DNA from: Nitrospira sp.
Lineage (GTDB): Bacteria; Nitrospirota; Nitrospiria; Nitrospirales; Nitrospiraceae
DNA: 10,000 nt
Direction: 5' to 3'
NCBI GenBank assembly: GCA_020216985.1
Contig: JAIWOH010000207.1
Location: 1-10,000 of the forward strand
Below the pieces are notes generated by a model. That model was not told where the DNA came from, ran no database searches, and saw nothing but the letters and a program-made list of their open reading frames with translations. Each line of letters begins with the position of its first letter. The first letter of the stretch is position 1. The position numbers were made by a program, and so were the translations under genes. Shown here piece after piece: positions 6,389 through 10,000 of this stretch.

Positions 6389-7675
6389 TCACGGCTGCTC
6401 CTCAACCGCAATCGTCAAGTAAACGGGAAAGAGCTCATCGGCCGTTTGTCGGAGCCTCGCTTGCTGAAGCAAGGTTTTAAGCGATGGAACGACCAGCCCC
6501 TCGAACGAGACCCGTCCGTTAGTGACCACAGTGACCGGTCTGGACGGATCGATCAGGCGATCATTCAAAAACAGGCTGTACCGCCGAATCCGCTCCGTCT
6601 TCACTTCGATGCGATTTCCCTCCACAATAGAGGCGTCGAGCCTGGCGTATTCCCGCCGTCTGATCCGTTCGTCCGTCCTGTCGACCAAGTCATCGGAAAA
6701 GGCCGCGATCCGATCGGTCGCGTCCACACGCACCCACCCGAACGGTTGGAGGTGACTCGCGTCCCGCACGACCGTGAGCCGAGACGGCAGCGGATCGCGA
6801 CGGCGACCGCCGAGCCATGCGACGAGCTCCGGCAGTTCCTCCCTTGGGAAATAGTGGCCTCCCGCCATGGGATGTTCCCGTTGATGCTCGCGATAGGCAT
6901 AGGGATAGCCGAGCGCCTCCAACTCTCGCACGATGGATCGACTCAGTTCCACCGGCATGACTTCATCTTTCGCTCCATGAATGATGTAGACCGGCGTATT
7001 GCGGAGGTTCTCCAGAAACGGCATCAACACCCGGTCCAACCCGCCGGCCATCGGCGCGATGCCCGCGAACAACGGAGCATGATGCATGCCGATCAGCAAC
7101 GTTCCGATACCGCCGTTCGACATACCGGTCAAAAAAATCCGGTTCGGATCGATGCGGTACCTCCTCCGAAGGTCATGAATGGTCGCCAACACCAACTCTT
7201 CGGCCCGTCGCGTAAACCATGCCCCTGACGGATAGGTCGGACAGGCCAAGATGTACGCATCGCCCAATCGCTCCCGCCACCGTTCCAGATAGGCCTCGCC
7301 GTCAAATCCGGCCCCGTGCAAACAGACGACCAAGCCCATGCTGCTCGATGGGTGATACGACGCGGGAACGGCGATGGAGACGGAATAAAGCTTTCCCCGA
7401 ACGGCCACGTGCAACTCAGGAAGGGTGCCGGTCGGCTGTTCACCATAGAGTCGTCCGGTTCTGATGATCTCGCCCACTCGTTCAATGGACGATTCCGGAT
7501 GGGTCAAAATATCCTGTAACAAACGATCGGCGTCCTCGTTCGCCGCCGCGTCGAGGTACCGGAACACCTTGGCCGTCAGGTCACCTGATGGTTCGTTTCC
7601 GCTCTCGGCGCGACCGTCAACCGGCTGCCAACCAATCCACACAAGAAGGGCCGCACAAAGAATCGAGCCGATCAT
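6389..7675 (-). CDS. Secreted alpha/beta-hydrolase (PHB-depolymerase/esterase-like) with C-terminal beta domain
   Basis: The 428-residue product has an N-terminal signal sequence (hydrophobic about 4-15, possible cleavage after G21-R-A23), so it probably acts outside the cytoplasm. Residues about 33-75 are a helical pro-region. The alpha/beta-hydrolase domain spans about 95-290: an oxyanion-region LHGAG (119-123), the nucleophile elbow G184-M-S186-N-G188-G, an acid candidate D237 in IIHGAKDEVMP, and a histidine candidate H274 in AGGHYFP. About 300-428 is a beta-rich domain with LFLNDRLIDPSRPVTV (368-383), as seen behind predicted esterase or peptidase domains of the PHB-depolymerase type. The substrate is unknown: a carboxylic ester is likely, a peptide possible. 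The ATG overlaps the ribD stop in an ATGA junction, and GAGGGTGA just upstream serves as ribosome site, so it is translationally coupled to ribD. No lipobox at a plausible position. Confidence 0.85.
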   Translation of the reverse strand: MIGSILCAALLVWIGWQPVDGRAESGNEPSGDLTAKVFRYLDAAANEDADRLLQDILTHPESSIERVGEIIRTGRLYGEQPTGTLPELHVAVRGKLYSVSIAVPASYHPSSSMGLVVCLHGAGFDGEAYLERWRERLGDAYILACPTYPSGAWFTRRAEELVLATIHDLRRRYRIDPNRIFLTGMSNGGIGTLLIGMHHAPLFAGIAPMAGGLDRVLMPFLENLRNTPVYIIHGAKDEVMPVELSRSIVRELEALGYPYAYREHQREHPMAGGHYFPREELPELVAWLGGRRRDPLPSRLTVVRDASHLQPFGWVRVDATDRIAAFSDDLVDRTDERIRRREYARLDASIVEGNRIEVKTERIRRYSLFLNDRLIDPSRPVTVVTNGRVSFEGLVVPSLKTLLQQARLRQTADELFPVYLTIAVEEQP

Positions 7676-8781
7676 AAATCACCCTCAACGACCAGATCGC
7701 CGCCGACCCCGCGAGTCGTCAGATGACGCAGTCTTGTCGCTGAAACCAGACGAGCCGGGCCTTTTCCTCCAATGACGCTTTTCGCGTCATTGCCGCCGAG
7801 CAACAACGGCGCGACATAGAGACGGACACGCTGGACGAGTCGTGCCTTCAGCATGGCGGCATTCAGCGTGCCGCCGCCTTCCAACAAGACCGAGATAATT
7901 CCCCTCCGGCCGAGATCGCTCATCAAGGCGGCCAGCGAGACATTCCCCCCCGCAGCGGGAAACGTGAGGACTTCGATCCCTTGTTCGAGTAACGCCCGCT
8001 TCTTGGCAGGATCGGCCAACTCGGTCGTGGCCACCACCGTCTTTGCTACTTTCTGTTGCGCTAAGACCTTGGCTTTCAGCGGAATACGCAATCTGCTGTC
8101 CACAACGACGCGGAGCGGCTGTCTTTCGGCCAACCGGGCGAGCCGTGGACCGAGCCGTGCGGTCAACGATGGATCATCTCGCACCACCGTCCCCACGCCG
8201 ACCAGGACGGCATCCACCTCACGGCGAAGCCGATGAACTTCTCGACGCGATGGTTGACCGGTGATCCACTTCGATTCCCCAGTCGCAGTGGCGATTTTTC
8301 CATCCAGCGTCATGCCAGCCTTTAACGTGACGTAGGGGCGTTTCGTCTTCATCCAATGGGAGTAGGCCTTGTTCAATTCCTCGGCCTCCCGTCTGGCGAC
8401 GCCGACCGTCACCGCAAGTCCGGCCCGGCGGAGCGCGGCCACGCCCCTTCCCCTGACCGACGGATTGGGATCGGTCATGGCGACGACCACGCGACGGATA
8501 CCGGAGCCGATCACAGCCGGAACGCAAGGGGGCGTTCGTTTTTTCCGGTGGCAACAGGGCTCGAGCGTGACATAGAGCGTCGCGCCCGCGGCAAGATCTC
8601 CTGCTTGACGGAGAGCCAGGATTTCGGCATGGGGAAGGCCGGGGCGGAGATGAAACCCCCGGCCGACGATTCGACCCTCTCTGACGACAACGGCGCCGAC
8701 CATCGGATTGGGGCCGGCCGTTCCCCGGCCTTTCTCGGCGAGACGGAGAGCGAGGGCCATGAAATCGAGGTCGCGCGTCAC
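7672..8781 (-). CDS. ribD: Bifunctional riboflavin biosynthesis deaminase/reductase RibD
   Basis: RibD deaminates 2,5-diamino-6-ribosylamino-4(3H)-pyrimidinone 5'-phosphate (EC 3.5.4.26), then reduces the ribosyl chain with NADPH (EC 1.1.1.193), the early steps of riboflavin synthesis in the cytoplasm. It has 369 residues, the usual length. The deaminase domain (about 1-145) has PNPMVGAVVV (24-33), zinc ligand H51 with catalytic E53 in HAE, and zinc ligands C76 and C86 in EPCCHRKKRTPPC. The reductase domain (about 148-367) has LDGKIA (159-164), the NADPH-binding GVGTVVRDDP (195-204) and LLEGGGTLNAA (299-309). The start is GTG at 8781, overlapping the ppdK stop as GTGA; the ribosome site is weak, so reinitiation after ppdK is likely. 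The N-terminus from this GTG matches RibD proteins, whereas starting at Met8 would cut it short. The spacing between the last two zinc ligands is one residue longer than in E. coli RibD. Confidence 0.96.
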   Translation of the reverse strand: MTRDLDFMALALRLAEKGRGTAGPNPMVGAVVVREGRIVGRGFHLRPGLPHAEILALRQAGDLAAGATLYVTLEPCCHRKKRTPPCVPAVIGSGIRRVVVAMTDPNPSVRGRGVAALRRAGLAVTVGVARREAEELNKAYSHWMKTKRPYVTLKAGMTLDGKIATATGESKWITGQPSRREVHRLRREVDAVLVGVGTVVRDDPSLTARLGPRLARLAERQPLRVVVDSRLRIPLKAKVLAQQKVAKTVVATTELADPAKKRALLEQGIEVLTFPAAGGNVSLAALMSDLGRRGIISVLLEGGGTLNAAMLKARLVQRVRLYVAPLLLGGNDAKSVIGGKGPARLVSATRLRHLTTRGVGGDLVVEGDL

Positions 8782-10000
8782 CGTTTCTTGCGAGAGGGCG
8801 CTTTTGCCTTTACCACGGTCTTCGACGGTTTTTCACCGGCTGGTTTCTCGCCCGTCTCCGCCAACGCGGCGTGGGCGGCTGCCAGTCTGGCGATCGCCAC
8901 GCGATAGGGGGAACAACTGACGTAATCCAATCCGAGTTGATGACAAAACTCGACCGAGCTCGGATCCCCGCCGTGTTCTCCGCAAATGCCGAGTTTAATA
9001 CCCGGCCTCGTCTTGCGTCCGCCGCTGATGGCCCGCTGCATCAAGGCGCCGACCCCCTCTCGATCCAGGACGGCGAAGGGGTCGGAGTCCATGATGTTGA
9101 TTGTCCGGTAATAATCGATGAACTTGGCCGCGTCGTCGCGCGAGAATCCGAATGTGGTTTGGGTCAAATCATTGGTCCCGAAAGAGAAGAACTCGGCTTC
9201 CTCGGCGATCCGCTCCGCCGTCATCGCCGCCCGCGGCAGCTCGATCATCGTTCCGACCAGGTAGGACAGTTTGACGTTGTACCGTTTCATCGTCTCCTGG
9301 GCGACCTCGCGGACCAAATCTTTCTGCGATTTCATCTCCGAAGCCATGCCGACCAGAGGAATCATGATTTCCGGCACGATTTTTTTGCCTTCCTTCGCCA
9401 GTTCGCAGGCGGCCTCCACGATCGCCCGGGCCTGCATCCTGGTGATCTCGGGCATCGTGATGCCCAATCGGCAACCGCGTAGTCCGAGCATCGGATTGAA
9501 CTCATGCAACTCCTCGACGCGCGCGAGCAGCCGCCGTTTTTCCTCGAGCGCGGCCCCGTCTTTTCCCGTCAATTCGAGTTGCGCGATCTCGACCATCAGG
9601 TCTTCCCGTTTTGGGAGAAACTCGTGCAACGGAGGATCGAGCAGGCGGATCGTGACCGGATACCCCTGCATCTCACGATACAATCCGATGAAATCCTGCC
9701 GTTGAAGAGGCAACAACTGATCCAGGTATTTTTCCCGCTCTTCTTTGGTGCGGGCCAAAATCATCTTCTGCATGATCGAAATGCGGTCTTCGGCGAAAAA
9801 CATGTGCTCCGTTCGGCAAAGCCCGATCCCCTCCGCGCCGAAGCCGCGAGCGATCCGCGCCTGCTCCGGAATATCGGCGTTGGCCCGCACCCGAAGGCGG
9901 CGGTACTTGTCGGCCCAGGACAAAATCGTCGCGAACCGCTGGTACTTCTCCGATTTCGCCGGGTCCAACGTCCCTTGAATGACTTGGATGACCTCCGATT
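8778..10000 (-). CDS. ppdK: Pyruvate, phosphate dikinase, C-terminal part (5' end beyond window)
   Basis: PPDK interconverts pyruvate + ATP + Pi and PEP + AMP + PPi (EC 2.7.9.1), in autotrophs usually feeding gluconeogenesis. About 406 codons of the PEP/pyruvate-binding TIM barrel are visible, and the frame is open to the window edge; a TTG at 9968 is an internal leucine, not a start. Numbering from that leucine: LRVRANADIPEQA (25-37), GFGAEGIGLCRTEHMFF (42-58), MLGLRGCRLGITMPEI (160-175), SFGTNDLTQTTFGFSRDD (262-279) and KLGICGEHGGDP (325-336) with the catalytic cysteine C329. These sequences fit PPDK rather than PEP synthase or PtsI. After the normal end (AIARLAAAHAAL, to 369) the protein continues for 27 residues of a Lys/Arg-rich tail ending SRKKR. 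It is the first visible gene of the leftward ppdK-ribD-hydrolase chain, joined to ribD by a GTGA overlap. Confidence 0.96.
   Translation of the reverse strand, partial: SEVIQVIQGTLDPAKSEKYQRFATILSWADKYRRLRVRANADIPEQARIARGFGAEGIGLCRTEHMFFAEDRISIMQKMILARTKEEREKYLDQLLPLQRQDFIGLYREMQGYPVTIRLLDPPLHEFLPKREDLMVEIAQLELTGKDGAALEEKRRLLARVEELHEFNPMLGLRGCRLGITMPEITRMQARAIVEAACELAKEGKKIVPEIMIPLVGMASEMKSQKDLVREVAQETMKRYNVKLSYLVGTMIELPRAAMTAERIAEEAEFFSFGTNDLTQTTFGFSRDDAAKFIDYYRTINIMDSDPFAVLDREGVGALMQRAISGGRKTRPGIKLGICGEHGGDPSSVEFCHQLGLDYVSCSPYRVAIARLAAAHAALAETGEKPAGEKPSKTVVKAKAPSRKKR

Noticed and set aside
6191..7228. 345-codon forward open frame over the MFS/hydrolase region
   Set aside because: Antisense to two recognisable genes; Arg/His/Pro-rich translation typical of shadow frames.
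9966..9968. TTG at 9968 as start of ppdK
   Set aside because: The frame continues upstream to the window edge, and the visible part is only the C-terminal PPDK domain, so this is an internal leucine.
1..10000. CRISPR arrays, tRNA/rRNA genes, insertion sequences, defence or phage genes
   Set aside because: No regular spaced repeats, cloverleaf or rRNA-like sequences, transposase motifs or defence domains were seen on reading both strands.

Overview
The window is a GC-rich, densely coded bacterial chromosomal segment with ordinary housekeeping content. The gene complement (acetyl-CoA synthetase, pyruvate phosphate dikinase, riboflavin genes, secreted caspase-like and esterase proteins) and the protein flavour remind me of Nitrospira or a relative in Nitrospirota. 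That assignment is an inference from recall, not something the sequence proves. No RNA genes, insertion sequences, CRISPR arrays, phage genes or origins are visible, and no stretch longer than 300 bases lacks a gene.

Left part (1-1941). A truncated LPP20-like lipoprotein gene reads leftwards out of the window from a good sigma70-type promoter. A 56-residue orphan protein reads rightwards, with a perfect inverted repeat just upstream. A leftward gene then encodes a secreted caspase-fold protein whose catalytic cysteine position is proline.

Middle (1942-4283). A 222-base divergent intergenic region carries one candidate promoter for the caspase-like gene and one for acs. The acs gene (acetate + CoA + ATP to acetyl-CoA) is followed after 5 bases by a 74-residue two-helix membrane protein. 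That protein has a GTG start, and its ribosome binding site lies inside the end of acs.

Right part (4319-10000). Five genes all read leftwards, in the order ppdK (3' part only), ribD, a secreted alpha/beta-hydrolase, an MFS transporter and ribE (riboflavin synthase). The first three overlap by 4 bases at GTGA and ATGA junctions, so they are very probably co-transcribed and translationally coupled. The transporter follows after 142 bases (from its preferred ATG) and ribE after a further 98 bases; ribE has its own extended -10 element. RibD and RibE catalyse early and final steps of riboflavin synthesis but are separated here by two genes with no known role in that pathway. The leftward array and the acs unit converge at about 4284-4318.

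Acs and PPDK both work around the acetyl-CoA/pyruvate/PEP node, but they belong to separate convergent transcription units. I found no clearly new multi-gene system. The points most worth a second look are the pseudo-caspase, the small membrane protein coupled to acs, the interrupted riboflavin gene order, and the orphan small protein with its palindrome.
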